Source of the DNA: Megascapheus bottae | Lineage: Eukaryota; Chordata; Mammalia; Rodentia; Geomyidae | Length of the DNA stretch: 64,000 nt | Direction of reading: 5' to 3' | Assembly: GCA_024803745.1 (NCBI GenBank) | Contig: JANJXV010000024.1 | Span: forward strand, 17,927,927-17,991,926 | Shown: positions 46,002 to 57,190 of the stretch, piece after piece | Layout: the number at the start of each line of letters is the position of its first letter | How positions within the stretch are numbered: the first letter of the stretch is position 1 | The notes under the pieces: generated by a model | Told to the model about the DNA's origin: nothing | What the model saw: the letters and a program-made list of their open reading frames with translations, nothing else | The model's database searches: none | Position numbers and translations under genes: made by a program

Positions 46002-46222
46002 GGGGCTGAGAGCATGACCTAGTGTTAGAGTGCTTGCCTAGCATGCATGAGGCCCTGGAATCAATTGCCCTGTGCCACATACATAGAAAAAGCTGGAAGT
46101 GGTGCTGTGGCTAGTCTTGAGAACAGAGAGGTTCAGGAACAGTGTCCACGCCCTGAATTTAAGCCCCAGGACTAACAAAAACAAAATAAAACAAAAATGA
46201 AAACAAAACAAAAACAAAAACA
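46002..46222 (+). mobile_element. IDL-Geo-like dimeric SINE with AAAAC-type tail
   Basis: Sense: 'ggggctgagagcatgacctagtgttagagtgcttgcctagcatgcatgaggccctggaatcaattgcc', linker 'catagaaaaagctggaag', right monomer with a small deletion ('gtgctgtggctagtcttgag'), 'gaatttaagccccaggac', then an imperfect (AAAAC)n tail. Confidence 0.9.
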
Positions 46223-46240
46223 TCAATTTTATTATTTATT

Positions 46241-46453
46241 GGGGGGAGAGATCATGGCACTTGAACTCTGGCCTGGGAGCTGTCCATGAGCACTTCAGCT
46301 CAAGGTTACTGCCCTACTTCCCATTTTCCAGTGATTAATTGGAGATCAGAGTCTCTCGATATTGTATTACCTGGGCTGGCTTTGAACTGCAATCCTCAGA
46401 TCTCAGCATCCCGAGTAGTTAGAATTACAGGCATGAGCCCAACACACCTGGCT
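46241..46453 (-). mobile_element. B1-dID-like SINE, opposite to its neighbour
   Basis: Antisense: 'catggcacttgaactctggcctgggagctgtcc', 'gcacttcagctcaagg', 'gattaattggagatcagagtctc', 'gggctggctttgaactgcaatcctcagatctcagcatcc'. It lies only about 18 bp from the sense SINE at 46,002, giving an inverted pair through the shared right monomer. Confidence 0.9.
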
Positions 46454-46558
46454 ATTTTTAATATACTAAATTTAGACTAAGATTTCTGTGCAAATACTTT
46501 TTCCCTAGGTATAAAGACTTAGATTGTTTTTACATCATTGAATAATTCTCCAATGTTT

Positions 46559-46574
46559 GTACTGTTCACTTCTT
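46559..46574. repeat. TSD of 131-bp L1 insertion, left copy
   Basis: gtactgttcacttctt, identical to 46,706-46,721. Confidence 0.95.
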
Positions 46575-46705
46575 TTTTTTCTTTTTTTATTATTGTAATT
46601 AGTAAAAGGGTTACATGATATTTGCCAGATAGAAGGTGCATTAATTCACATACATTGATACCCTTTCACATGTCTTGGTACCAGTTTCCCTCCCCCCCCC
46701 CCCAC
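46575..46705 (-). mobile_element. Very short (131 bp) L1 3' end insertion with perfect TSD
   Basis: Antisense: T-rich tail, 'ttattattgtaattagtaaaagggttacatgatatttgccagatagaaggtgcattaattcac', 'ccctttcacatgtcttggtacc', stopping inside a run of Cs. It matches the antisense copy at 19,020-19,130 almost base for base. The 5' truncation sits exactly in the G tract of the L1 3' UTR. Confidence 0.95.
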
Positions 46706-46869
46706 GTACTGTTCACTTCTTACACAGCCTATTCAGTGTTGTTTTTTTTTTTTAAATCATGGCCTTAGCAAGCCTTACAAATTTCCCATTCTATCTCCTC
46801 AACACCCCACTTTAAAATATTGACAGTGTTATTCTATAATATGAATGTATTGGGGGAGGTCGCCCCCCA

Positions 46870-47045
46870 AATACTGTGCATGCACAGGAAAGAGCTTTGG
46901 TGAGCCTGCTACCTCTCAGAAAGCTATGACCTCAACGTTAGTGTCTACCCCGAGGCTTCATCAAATCCTAAGAACTTTCAGAAGCCCTATCTCCAAATAG
47001 GTTCATATAATATTGGGGGATGAGGAGGTGGACAACGAGAACACA
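46870..47045 (-). mobile_element. Possible MaLR-type LTR relic
   Basis: 'ttcatcaaatcctaagaactttcagaagccctatctccaaataggttcatataatattggggg' resembles the antisense MaLR segment 'cctaattacctctttaaagaccctatctccaaatacagtcacatt'. Short and diverged. Confidence 0.35.
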
Positions 47046-47187
47046 AATAGTGAATCTAGTATATATCATTTGTTATGATCATGTTTTTGCCGTTGTATGT
47101 TAGAATGACATGCTGAAGGTTCTGTAGATGGTGTTTTGATGGTTTCTTCAATTCAATGCATTAAACATTAAAAAAAACACACTTTCA

Positions 47188-47412
47188 GCCAGGTGCAGTG
47201 GCTCATGCCAATAACTCTAACTACTCAGGAGGCTGAGCTCCCAGTTCAAAGGCAGCCCAGGCACTAGAAAACCACTAGAAAACCAGAATTTGCGCTGTGG
47301 CTCAAGGGTTAGGGCAGTATCCTTGAGCTAAAAAGCTCAGGGACAGTGCCCAGGCCCAGAGTTCAAGTCCATGACTGACAAACAAAACAAAAAGCCAAAC
47401 AAACAAAAAACC
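47188..47412 (+). mobile_element. B1-dID-like dimeric SINE with (AAAC)n tail
   Basis: Sense: 'gccaggtgcagtggctcatgcc', 'ctactcaggaggctgag', then a right monomer preceded by a duplicated 'ccactagaaaa' linker, 'gtggctcaagggttagggcagtatccttgagc', 'agagttcaagtcc', and an (AAAC)-rich tail. Confidence 0.92.
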
Positions 47413-48939
47413 CAAATGCACATGAAACTGAAAAAACAATCAGTTGATTAAATAGCATATAAAAATTTACATTCTTCTTTAAACAAAGTCAAGCATTCTT
47501 ATTTAGCATTCATAGAATTCTATAAATATTAATTCATAGGCATTATTGTTTGCTTAAGATTAAGTTATAAAGATTTAGTGTCTGAGTACAGACACAGTGA
47601 CTATAATAGTGAGAATATAACTCAAACAACTGGCTAAATAATACTGGGTCAAGTTAAAATCAAGACTACATATTAAATTCCAACCTAAAGTTATTTGGTT
47701 TAGCACTTCTTTCACTATAAAAGATCATTTCATGCAATTAGTTTACAAAAATGTTTGAAATAATCTTTCTACCTTATTTATATATCACACCTTTTTTGAA
47801 CTTGTAATCTAACTTTACGTTGATGAAGAAATTATAAAATGAATAGTGAAACATCAAGGTCTCGCTAGCCTGAAGGCAATTCAAACTTAATGCATCTTTT
47901 TTTAAGTTTCATTCAGCAAGAAAAACTTTTCCTCTGCCCCTTAAGTAAAATTTGGCAATCCTGTAACTATTATCTTTGATCTTAGATACCATAAGATCTT
48001 TCACTAGCCCTGCATTTTACAAGAGAGAAGCAATTGTGTTAATAACTGCTTATTTACTTCTTTCTTCATTTGCTGGGGTGTGTTTGAAATAGAACATTTA
48101 TATATGCTTAGAACAGATATAAAATATCTCTGTATACACTATAGCTTGCAGGTATATTAAATTAATCATGCTATACCTTCATACAAATCCCCTTGCTGGA
48201 CTGTATGTATTGTAACTGTTGTGCTATGCTATTTTCTATTCCTCCAGTGATTATGTATTTCAGCAACCCATTACAAATAGATATCCTCTATTGTTCCCCG
48301 AAGAGCTCCCACTGTGTTCTTGGGCAAGAATCTCCTGTCTCCAACCCTGCTCTATCTTCTACAATGATTGCTACAACTAGTCACTGAGAATCTCTGTATT
48401 TTATTCTACTGATGTCGGGAGTTTCTTTCCAGCCTAAGCTGTTCGATTCCTCAGTCCCCACTGACCAATCATTTATCTGATTAGTTCCAAAGTTTGTAGC
48501 ACATACTTTTCAAACAAACTGCCCAGATTCCATGGGAAATACGTTTCTTGTTTTAATCAATTGAAAGGCAAACAAGCACACAACTTCACGCTTGGGGTTT
48601 GTTTGAATCAATGTACAACCTGTTTTCCAGTTAATTCTTATCACAAAGTCCCTTCTCAGCTAAATCACCCTCATCATAGGTTTCAAACCAATTCAAGACC
48701 TACTTTATGTATGTGGAATGATTTTGCATAGTTCGGCATACTCTTTATAATGTATCCCTAATAATATTGGAGCTTCAAGTAGTTTCTAATCAGCTCTATA
48801 TTCCTGCTAGTATAAGAGATAAGTCATATTCAGACAAATGTTACAATCAAGCCTTAAATAATCAATAATGCATCAAAATTAGATATGCTTTAGTAGCTGG
48901 GAACAAATTTTGAGGCATAGAGATTTTTTTTTTAAAGAG
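47413..48939. other. Unassigned AT-rich sequence
   Basis: No supported gene or repeat. Confidence 0.45.
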
Positions 48940-49012
48940 GTAGGCAAAGGGCAGAGCCTTGATCCAAACTCTGGCATTCTGAATTGTGATCCTAGGTTTC
49001 TAATCACCAATG
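48940..49012 (+). mobile_element. Possible MIR relic
   Basis: 'gggcagagccttgatccaaactctggcattctgaattgtgatcctaggtttctaatcacc' resembles the MIR 3' half. Short. Confidence 0.35.
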
Positions 49013-50183
49013 GATAATGCTTAAATAATTACACAGTGCTGGCTAGCCACATTTCTCTGTGATATGTTCTGAGAGCATATGTCTGATATTTAACTAGATT
49101 TTAAAGCATCTAGAAACAGGATCATATTTATTTGATTTGTACTTTTTATATTTGCAAAGGAAAAAGGCCTTATACAGACATGGCATTTGAATATTTTCAA
49201 TTAATTATGGCAGACAGAAATGACATGATAAAGATATCTTACTGTCTCCTGTGTAAATATTCAGAAAAGCTGATAAAATAAACATTTTTATTTTAAATAA
49301 CAATAAAATTTCAAAACTTGGAATGGAAAATTATCTGTTTGTGTGTGGAATAAAGAGGAAAATGAAATGCACAGGAGAGGAAAAGCTTATGCCTAAACTC
49401 TCAAGGCATCACAGCCATGTAAACTTTGACAGGCTAAACACCTTCAAAGAAACCAGCCTTTGTGGACTCCTTGAAGCTCTTCTCTTTTCTTACATTTTCA
49501 AATAAGTTTTCTCTGTCTGCTAAAAGCAACAACAATAAAAACAAAAAGCAAGCGGCATTTGTTCCAGAAGCATAGCTGAATCTAATTAATTATCATGAAA
49601 GCCATAGTTCATGAAGCAATGGAAATTAGGTAAGTGTTAGAAATGGAAATTTGGTGAGGGCTTTGCAATAGCTAAGCAAACATGTTCAATGAACATAAAT
49701 CACAGTGGGGAAAAGACTCCGCCTACAAAATTTAAATCATCAAAGGATAACATTGACTCCTTAGTAGTATAAGTACAATTAGTAGTATCAATAAATTCCA
49801 TTCAGACACATTTTAATGGAATCACAAAACTTGAAATAAAATATGACCCTCATATCTATATGTGGACATATCAAAATGAAGCTCCCTTACATAAATTGAT
49901 TCTAATTTTACAAACTAAATAAAGAGAAGGAATAATTATTTAACCCTTCAACAAATTGTCATTAGGCTGATGAATTCAATGCCCTGAGCACTGTATTTAT
50001 GGTAATAGATTGTACACTTTAAATTATCATTCCAAATTTGAGCCAAAAAATTTGTACAGCCACAAACTGGAAGTTCAATATTCTTAAAAGCTTGCTAAAG
50101 AAATATTACTAAATGATATTTTAACAATGGAAATGGGAAGAGATCCAAGAAGAAAAGAAATCCAAGAGCAAAGATAGGATGAA
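49013..50183. other. Unassigned AT-rich sequence
   Basis: No supported gene or repeat. Confidence 0.45.
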
Positions 50184-50215
<32 letters not shown>

Positions 50216-50231
50216 ATATGTATATATATTT
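50184..50231. repeat. TA/TG microsatellite
   Basis: Alternating (TA)n, (TG)n, then (TA)n over about 48 bp. Confidence 0.95.
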
Positions 50232-51331
50232 GACTTTATGACATATGTTATATAGAGAGAACTGCATAAAATATGCTGCACTGTATTCCTTTTGTTTTTA
50301 TAAATATATGTACATATTGTCATTCTGCCTTTGTTGATATGAAATGCACTTCTTTTCACTTGGCATTAATTTTTTCACCAGTTTGTTTCTACAAAGGAAG
50401 GAGAGAACAATGAAATTTGTAGAGTAAGATATAAGAAATGTCAACTCAGTGTACAGTGTTATTCTGTTAATTAAAAATCACTGGAGCAAAAATGACTGCA
50501 TATTAAAACTTACTACAATCTAAGTGGCAGGTATATATGTTTTGTTATTTCTCTGATAATTTATTCATTTTGAACTGAAAAATAACTGAGTTGCACATCT
50601 AAAGAACCGAAGAGGAAAACAGCAGTGGAAGTTCATGGTAGAGAGAACTGGCAGACACTGTCTTGTCAAACTGATGACATGTAGTCCCCTCAGCCATGCC
50701 TTGCAGGTGTCCTCTCCCCCAGGTTTAATGTGACATTCTTATGTCTTATTTTCACTTCTCAAACGTATAAAGTCAAACTAATTATGAGGGCATGATTAAA
50801 CTCAAGTTAGAGTGCTGTTCTCCAGAAAGGTTGTCAGGATGGAACTCCTCAAACCCACTTCTCAAAGAGCAAGTAAAGGCCAAGAAACATAGACTAGAGG
50901 GGGTTAGGGAGATGGGACAACTCAAACTCATATGGTATTCTGATCACAGCTTGAAACAGGAAAGAAGCCTTAATGGTAAGACCCATGAAATAGAAGAACT
51001 AGTCTACAGAGTCTACTAAGCAGATGTGTGGAGTAGGGAGAAATGGAGGGAAAATGATGTAAAGTGACATTGATCAAAGATATATTGTAATCAGAAACTG
51101 GCATGCAGACTTGAAGCCTTTTCATTCAACTATTTCGAGGTAGTAGAATTGCAATATGAATGGTAAAAAAAGTGATAGATAAATGTCAACTTATTAGTTT
51201 TAACAAATGTAATAAAATCTTGCCAGCTGCTTACAGTTTAGGGACTTGAGTAACGCATATGGGGGAGCTCTTCAGATGATATCTATAATCAATTGCCTAT
51301 AAGTCCAAAATGATTTAAAAATTATTTTGTT
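50232..51331. other. Unassigned sequence
   Basis: A 75-codon plus frame at 50,792-51,019 shows no recognisable domain. Confidence 0.45.
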
Positions 51332-51566
51332 TCCAGGTGTCAGTGGCTCATGCCTATAAACCCAGTTAGTTACTCAGGAGGCTGACATCTGAGGATCACA
51401 GTTCAAAGTCAGCCTGGGCAGGAAGATCCAGCAGACTCATCTCCAGTTCACCACCAAAAGGCCAGAAAATGGAGTGATAGATTACTACCTCTGAGCAAAA
51501 AGGCTAAAGAACAGTGCCCATGTCAGGAATTCAAATCCTAGCACTAGCATAAAAGAAAGAAAAAAT
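51332..51566 (+). mobile_element. B1-dID-like dimeric SINE
   Basis: Sense: 'ccaggtgtcagtggctcatgcctataaacccagttag', 'ggctgacatctgaggatcacagttcaaagtcagcctgggcagg', 'tctccagttcaccacc', degenerate right monomer, A-rich tail. Confidence 0.88.
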
Positions 51567-51622
51567 AGTTTGTCAGAAACCTGAAAGAATTGGTAAAATG
51601 CATCATTTAAAACATAAGTAAA

Positions 51623-51854
51623 AGGCAGGTTCTGGTGGCTCTGTAATCCTAGCTACTTGAGGCTGAGATCTGAGGATTGTAATTCAAAGCCAGTCTAATA
51701 AGCCTGTGAGATTCTTATCTCCAGTTAACCACCCCCAAACTGGAAATAAGCCTGTGGCTCAAAGTGGTAGAGCACTAGCCTTGAGCAGGAAAACTCAGGG
51801 ACAACATGTAGGCCCTGAATTCAAGCCCAGTGATTGACCAAACAAAAAAAAAAG
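51623..51854 (+). mobile_element. B1-dID-like dimeric SINE
   Basis: Sense: 'ggcaggttctggtggctctgtaatcctagctacttgaggctgagatctgagg', 'cttatctccagttaaccacc', 'ctgtggctcaaagtggtagagcactagccttgagc', 'gaattcaagccc', poly-A. It follows another copy in the same orientation after about 56 bp. Confidence 0.92.
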
Positions 51855-52654
51855 AGCTCTATTACTATGTATTTTAATGCACAGTATTGGACATCCAACA
51901 CAAACATGAGACTGAGAAGAAAAGGCAAGAATACCTTTCCTATTGGGGCTGGGAATGCGATTTCCAGTTAGCCTGAAATATTTAAATAGTGAATCCTGGA
52001 GGCCGTACAGTCCCGGGGATGTTTAACAGCACAACAGAGATTCTGTATTTGGTTTTGCTCCATGTAGACCATCTTTTAAGCTTGGATTCGGGTGAGGAAA
52101 TTACTTCTTGCTTCCAGTCAGGCTATTCAATTATAGCCATTGCCACAGTGCTGTACAGAGCCCAGAGAATATCCAAACAAGTGAAAAGCCCATAGCTGCT
52201 GATCAACACTGCTCTGCATCAACAGATGCCTCTTCTAGATTAAAGCAGGCAGCTGGCATTTACAGAGTATGTTGGGTAGAAGCAATCGTCTTAGCAGTCT
52301 TGTGGAAAACTGTATTTAAAATCTAAACTGTGAATAACTGTTGATATAGAGAACAAGAATTCTGATAAAGGCACATGCTAGCTCAACCCAAACTTACCAG
52401 CTTGTGGCAGCATGGGACATGTTCAAGAACATATTCAAAACCTAGGTGATATGAACAAGAGAACCAAGACAATTACATTAGTTCCCCAGTCTAAGACATA
52501 GACTGCAAAGCATAGATTGCAAGTTTGTATTATGTATATTTGTATTTAAGCACACATGATAAATCTCATATCCCTTACATTCAGTTGTCTTCTTAAAATC
52601 CCCAATTGAGCAGAATCATCAAGGATAACTACAAATGGGTATTTTTATTTATTT
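51855..52654. other. Unassigned sequence
   Basis: Overlapping short plus frames at 51,989-52,326 show no domain. No repeat recognised. Confidence 0.4.
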
Positions 52655-52890
52655 ATTTTTGTTTTGGTGCTGCTTCTAGGCTTGAACTCAGGGTCTGGGC
52701 ACTATCCCTGCACTATTTTTTTGCTCAAGGGTAAGCTAGCAGGTGAGCCACAGCTCCGCTTCCAGCCTTTTAGTGGTTAATTGGAGATGAGTCTCACAGA
52801 CTTTTCTGCTTAGGCTGGCTTCAAACCATGATCTCCGGATTCCAGCTTCTGAGTAGCTGGGATTACAGGAGTGAGCCATTGGCTCCAGGC
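52655..52890 (-). mobile_element. B1-dID-like dimeric SINE
   Basis: Antisense: (TTTA)-rich tail, 'ctaggcttgaactcagggtctgggcac', 'ggtgagccacagctccgc', 'ggttaattggagatgagtctcac', 'aggctggcttcaaaccatgatctccgg', 'gagtagctgggattacaggagtgagcc'. Confidence 0.92.
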
Positions 52891-53199
52891 TGTGTTTTGT
52901 TGTTCATGTTTTTCACTGATGTATTGCAGCATCCAGTGTCTGGAAAGAAAATGGATGCTAAGTACATATTTGTACTTACATACATTGTTTGTAAATACAT
53001 ATTTGACTGTATGGATGATTAGAATCACTGGCTACAGCAGCAGATAGGAGTCTCTGAGGCTACAGGCAAGGGGAAATACATCTCTGGACACTCATTTGTG
53101 GAGCTTCTGATAAGATGCCTTGCCTGAGCCATTAGTCTTTTCCAGGGTTGTCAGTAGAATTTGAGTTTCCTCTAGGAGTAAGACCTATTGAGCCTCTCT
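52891..53199. other. Unassigned sequence
   Basis: No supported feature. Confidence 0.4.
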
Positions 53200-53515
53200 C
53201 TGTCTTAGTACTAATTACTATAGCAAAGTTCCATGGACTATGGCAACATCCGTGGCTTTTTAAAGGTAGTTAGCTTGTCATAGTCTTGGTGCTGGCCATC
53301 AGATCAGGGTGACAGCACGGCTAGGCTGTAGTGAAGGCCCTTTCCTTGTCTTGACAAAGAGCACTTTCTGCTGGTGTACTTATGCGACCTCACCTCAGTG
53401 GTCTAATGAAAGTTCTATCCTCTTCATGAGGATTGCACTCTTATGACCTCATGGAAAGCAATACTGACAGCCAGGACTCCCGGTGTCATCACGTTCAGGT
53501 TCGAGCTTCAATAGA
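53200..53515 (-). mobile_element. MaLR-type LTR remnant
   Basis: Antisense MaLR order: 'actatagcaaagttccatggac', 'ggctttttaaaggtagttagcttgtcatagtcttggtgctgg', 'atcagatcagggtgacagcacggctagg', 'gtgaaggccctttccttg', 'atgaggattgcactcttatgacctcatgg'. Resembles MLT1/MST-type LTRs. No internal region adjoins it. Confidence 0.5.
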
Positions 53516-54579
53516 TAAGATTTTAGTAGCCATAGTTATCCCATAGTAGCTACACAGGATTGTCAGCTTAAGGATCTGGAGACCTAAGCACTGTGTCACC
53601 TTCTCTCCTAGAGTAGGAGGCAGGTATAAAAATCCTGATATGGTGTTGTTGCTCCAACTAAGGATCCTTTGTGCTCACTTTTGGTTGTCTCTTGTCATAT
53701 TTGGGGGATTTTTAGAGGTATTGATAGCAAGAAGAATTGGAGAGGGATAAATTGCTGGTCCAACCAGAAATGCTACTTAATTTTGAGTTCCCCAGAAGTT
53801 AAGTCTTCTCTGTTGGCATATCTTTCTCTCAGCTGTGGAAGTACTCTGAATCCAGCAGTTTCCCTACTGCAATCTAGACTCCCTCATCTAGGGAGTCCTT
53901 GAGCTCAATATCGTCTTCTAATAAAAATGACTTATCAGCTCTGCTTTGATACAATTTGAATATAAAGAGACTTCCTCTTCCAGGGTACAAAAGGTGGCAA
54001 ATTGCTCTTAAAGGTCAATTTTGGTCATTTTTCTCTCGCTTATAGGATTAGAAACATGTTCTTTAGTTATAGAATGCTTCCTTCTTCTCATAGGCATGAC
54101 TGAATCTCCTAATTTTTATTTCATTTAATTTACTTACATGTATGCAAGTGTTTGAACTGAGCTGATTATGGTTGAAAAGGAGCAACAATAGCTATTTTGA
54201 TGTATTACTTTCTGTCTGGTTATAATAAACACTTAGTGAGAAAGAATTTTTAAAAAGCACTGTAGGTGGTACAAATGAGCAGGAGAAAGCTTTGCAACTA
54301 GAGAACACTTCCCGCTCCCTTCTTCCCACTCCACCCCCGTCCTTCTCCTACTTTTAGATTGCTCCTAAACCAGGAAGTACAAGTTGTGAGGGGGAAGAGC
54401 AGGAGTCTGTATGTGTGTAGCCAACAGGGGAATTTATCCTTTTGATGAATCATAATGATTGTACTATAATGACATCTTCCCCCACACAGTCCTGAATTCC
54501 TTTGCCAGGATTCATCTCCTCCTGCAAATGGACAAGCTGGCTCCTTCTGTTGTCTTCACTAGCTTTCCATGCAAAGCAA
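53516..54579. other. Unassigned sequence
   Basis: No supported gene. Includes a CCT-rich tract at 54,310-54,350. Confidence 0.4.
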
Positions 54580-54745
54580 TAGAATCAGAAAATTAGAGCT
54601 CTGAAGAGCCATGAGAAAATCAAATTCCAGCCTTTCACTTACAGAAGAGAAATGGAGGGCCTAGAGTGTGTTGGGGCATCATTCAGGTTCATGCACTTGT
54701 TAGAGATGGAGCTACGGTTAGAATTTAGGTTTTATAAAACCCATC
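54580..54745 (+). mobile_element. MIR-like relic
   Basis: 'aattagagctctgaagagccatgagaaaatcaaattccagcc', 'cacttacagaagagaaatggagggcctagagtgtgttggggcatcattcagg', 'agagatggagctacggttagaatttagg' follows the order of MIR-type elements. Confidence 0.45.
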
Positions 54746-55392
54746 CATTCCACTGAGCATTTAAAAATATACATATGTAATTCAGTTATTTAATTTCCGT
54801 TGTACCCACTGGCAGCTTCAATGCATTGGTATAAGTTAGTCAGTAAGTAGACAAGAGGTTATATTACAGCTGCTTTAGTGCTGTATAAATGTCTTAAAAA
54901 CAAACAAAAAATAAAGGTATAAACAAACAAAAACCAAACCAAACAAATATAAGCAAAGGAATGATGACTGTACTACTGACCACTTAGCACTCAAAACATA
55001 CAATTATTATCATTCCTGTAACTAGTAAATACTTAGTTTTCATCTTCTCTTTCCTTTGTTCATGGAGACAAGATGAAGAATGTCGGGGTTTTTTTGTCTT
55101 TGCATTGAAAATCTTTTTACTAGAACAGGACAGTTTGATTGGCCAGATACTCAAAGCATGGAAGAGTTCCACTCATGAGACCTGGGAAGGTTCTCGTTTT
55201 CCTGTGTGCTCTTAAGGAAGCCCTCGAATGAATCCTTACATGGATCTACTCACCAATACCTGCTAATTGCAAGCTTTGTCTATTGGAACAAAACAATGAA
55301 TGTATTTATTATCAGATTGCCAACAATGAGGACATTGGTTCCAAACTGTGTAGTATAAGTCACAAATCAGAAGAGAATTGGAGAAGTTATCT
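54746..55392. other. Unassigned sequence
   Basis: An (AAAC)-rich stretch lies at 54,897-54,960. No gene recognised. Confidence 0.4.
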
Positions 55393-55410
55393 AAAGAAAT
55401 TGAATCTCTC
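55393..55410. repeat. TSD of 56-bp L1 insertion, left copy
   Basis: aaagaaattgaatctctc, identical to 55,467-55,484. The preceding bases 'ct' give a 'ct/aaaga' nick site. Confidence 0.95.
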
Positions 55411-55466
55411 ATCTGGCAAATATCATGTAACCCTTTTATCAATTACAATAAAAATATATTATAAAA
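55411..55466 (+). mobile_element. Ultra-short (56 bp) L1 3' end insertion with perfect TSD
   Basis: 'atctggcaaatatcatgtaacccttttatcaattacaataaaaatatattataaa' is the terminal stretch of the L1 3' UTR, identical in order to 56,200-56,245. It sits between exact 18-bp TSDs, so target-primed reverse transcription copied only the last ~40 bases plus tail. Confidence 0.95.
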
Positions 55467-55545
55467 AAAGAAATTGAATCTCTCCTCTGAACCCCTGAAT
55501 AATAGCTAGAGGAGGTTCAATGTGGACAAGGTTTTGGGGGGAAAA

Positions 55546-55558
55546 GAATCCCCTATGA
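55546..55558. repeat. TSD of 5'-truncated L1, left copy
   Basis: gaatcccctatga, identical to 56,265-56,277. Preceding bases aaaa/aaat may extend it with a mismatch. Confidence 0.93.
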
Positions 55559-56264
55559 CCAACCATCCAGAAACAAGGACATACTAAACCCACTAGCACA
55601 ACAATGTTCATTGCAGCACTATTCACCATAGCAAAGATATGGAACCAACCTAGATGTCCCTCAGTTGATGAGTGGATCAACAAGTTGTGGTATTTGTACA
55701 CAATGGAATTCTATGCTGCTGTCAGAAAGAATGACATCGCCCCATTTGTTAGGAAATGGAAAGATTTAGAAAAAATCATATTAAGTGAGACTCAAAGGAA
55801 CTTAGGCTCAATGGTTTCCCTCATTCGTCATAATCAGTAGAAACCTTGGGCTCTACTAGCAGAGATTTGCAATAGAGCAAAGTCTTGATACATAAGGACA
55901 TATAATGTGAAGCTAATTAAAAGGACCTCCAGGATAGTGAAACAAAAGCCATATAATGAATGATTGTTGTCCTTAATGTACTATGTTGTCTCTCATCTCC
56001 TTTGCTGTCCCTTGTTATCTCATATTGGTATAGTATCTCACTTTGTTATCTAATATATTGAATTTATTTGTATTTGGATATTTGAAATTTGATAGGGAAG
56101 GGGGGAAAACCAAGACGGGTGGGGAGTGTGGGGGGGGAGGGAAATGGGTACCAAGACATGTGAAAGGGTATCAATGTATGTGAATTAATGCACCTTCTAT
56201 CTGGCAAATATCATGTAACCCTTTTACTAATTACAATAAAAAATAAAAAAAAATTAAAAAAAAT
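55559..56264 (+). mobile_element. 5'-truncated L1 with perfect TSD
   Basis: Sense copy of about 705 bp. The ORF2 C-terminus runs from [14 protein letters not shown] through MFIAALFTIAKIWNQPR (55,604), VDEWINKLWYLYTMEF and NDIAPFVRKWKDLEK, with a small deletion ('SETQRNLG'), to the stop at about 55,840. The 3' UTR has a G-rich tract at 56,096-56,150, then the terminal block and an A-rich tail (56,231-56,264). TSD gaatcccctatga on both sides. Its sequence is closest to the antisense copy at 19.0 kb. Confidence 0.95.
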
Positions 56265-56298
56265 GAATCCCCTATGAAACAAGGATAATAACAAACCA

Positions 56299-56397
56299 AA
56301 CACTCTTCCTTTTCCTTCTTCTCCTTCTCTTCCTTCTCCTCCTCCTCCTCCTTCTCTTCCTCCTCCTCCTCCTCCTCCTCCTCCTCCTTTTCTTTTA
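56299..56397. repeat. (CTT/CTC)n polypyrimidine tract
   Basis: About 99 bp of C and T only, with purest (CTC)n at 56,358-56,388. The minus strand reads as poly-Glu and is not a gene. A homopurine-homopyrimidine mirror tract can form triplex (H-DNA). Confidence 0.97.
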
Positions 56398-57009
56398 CAC
56401 AGATCTGGATATGATCTTGCCTAATTGAATAGAGAGTCAATTGTAGGCATATTCAGATTCCATTAGGCAATATTTGGTTTCTCCCATCTTCTGTTGCAGA
56501 CTGATTGCTCTGACACGTGAGGAGAATGGATTTTGTGCAGAAAGACATTATCCTTGCAACATCTGGATGCAAGTCGTGCAACTGTAGATCTACTGCTCCA
56601 AATGGTCAAGTTCTTATGTAGGAAATGTCTTCTGTGTGATGAAAAGAAGTAGGAGAGAGAAATAAATGTTCATTCAATACTGTTTGGACACATGGCTGAG
56701 CAAGAGTTAAGGAAGCTGTTGAAAAGTTAGCTGAAAAGATAAAAATGGTATCAGATGGCCACAACTAGATGCCAAAATACATGAACAAGATGACTGTGTA
56801 GCAAAAGGATCAGCTATACTGAGGATGGCACTAAGGTGTAGAAATTGACTGAGCAAGAGAAGTTATATGAGAAAATGTTTACATGATAATGAGGTTTCTA
56901 AAGCTGCTCAAAACTGTAATGGGTTAGATATTATTAGTTTACATTTGTGGCTGGGGAGACTTCAAAAGTAGATTTGTGAGTATGAAGTACTTAATGTGAC
57001 TCTTTTTTA
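56398..57009. other. Unassigned sequence
   Basis: No supported feature. Confidence 0.4.
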
Positions 57010-57190
57010 ACTCTCTTTTTATGACCTTTGAGTAGTTGTACAAAGGGGTTTCAATCCAGTGTATCAGTTTATGTGTACAATATCTCCTGACTAATGTTAC
57101 CTCTCTCATCCTTCTACCCCATCTCTCTTGACCCTACACACTCCTTCAAGTTGCCTGAGTCCATTTCTATAGGTATACATGGTATATTAT
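57010..57190 (-). mobile_element. L1 3' UTR fragment, antisense
   Basis: 'ttgagtagttgtacaaaggggtttcaatccagtgtatcagtttatgtgtacaat', C/T-rich stretch, then 'gagtccatttctataggtatacatgg'. Same subfamily as 26.4 and 37.4 kb. Confidence 0.65.

Noticed and set aside
56231..56440. Poly-Glu minus-strand frame
   Set aside because: Translation of the CTT/CTC polypyrimidine tract.
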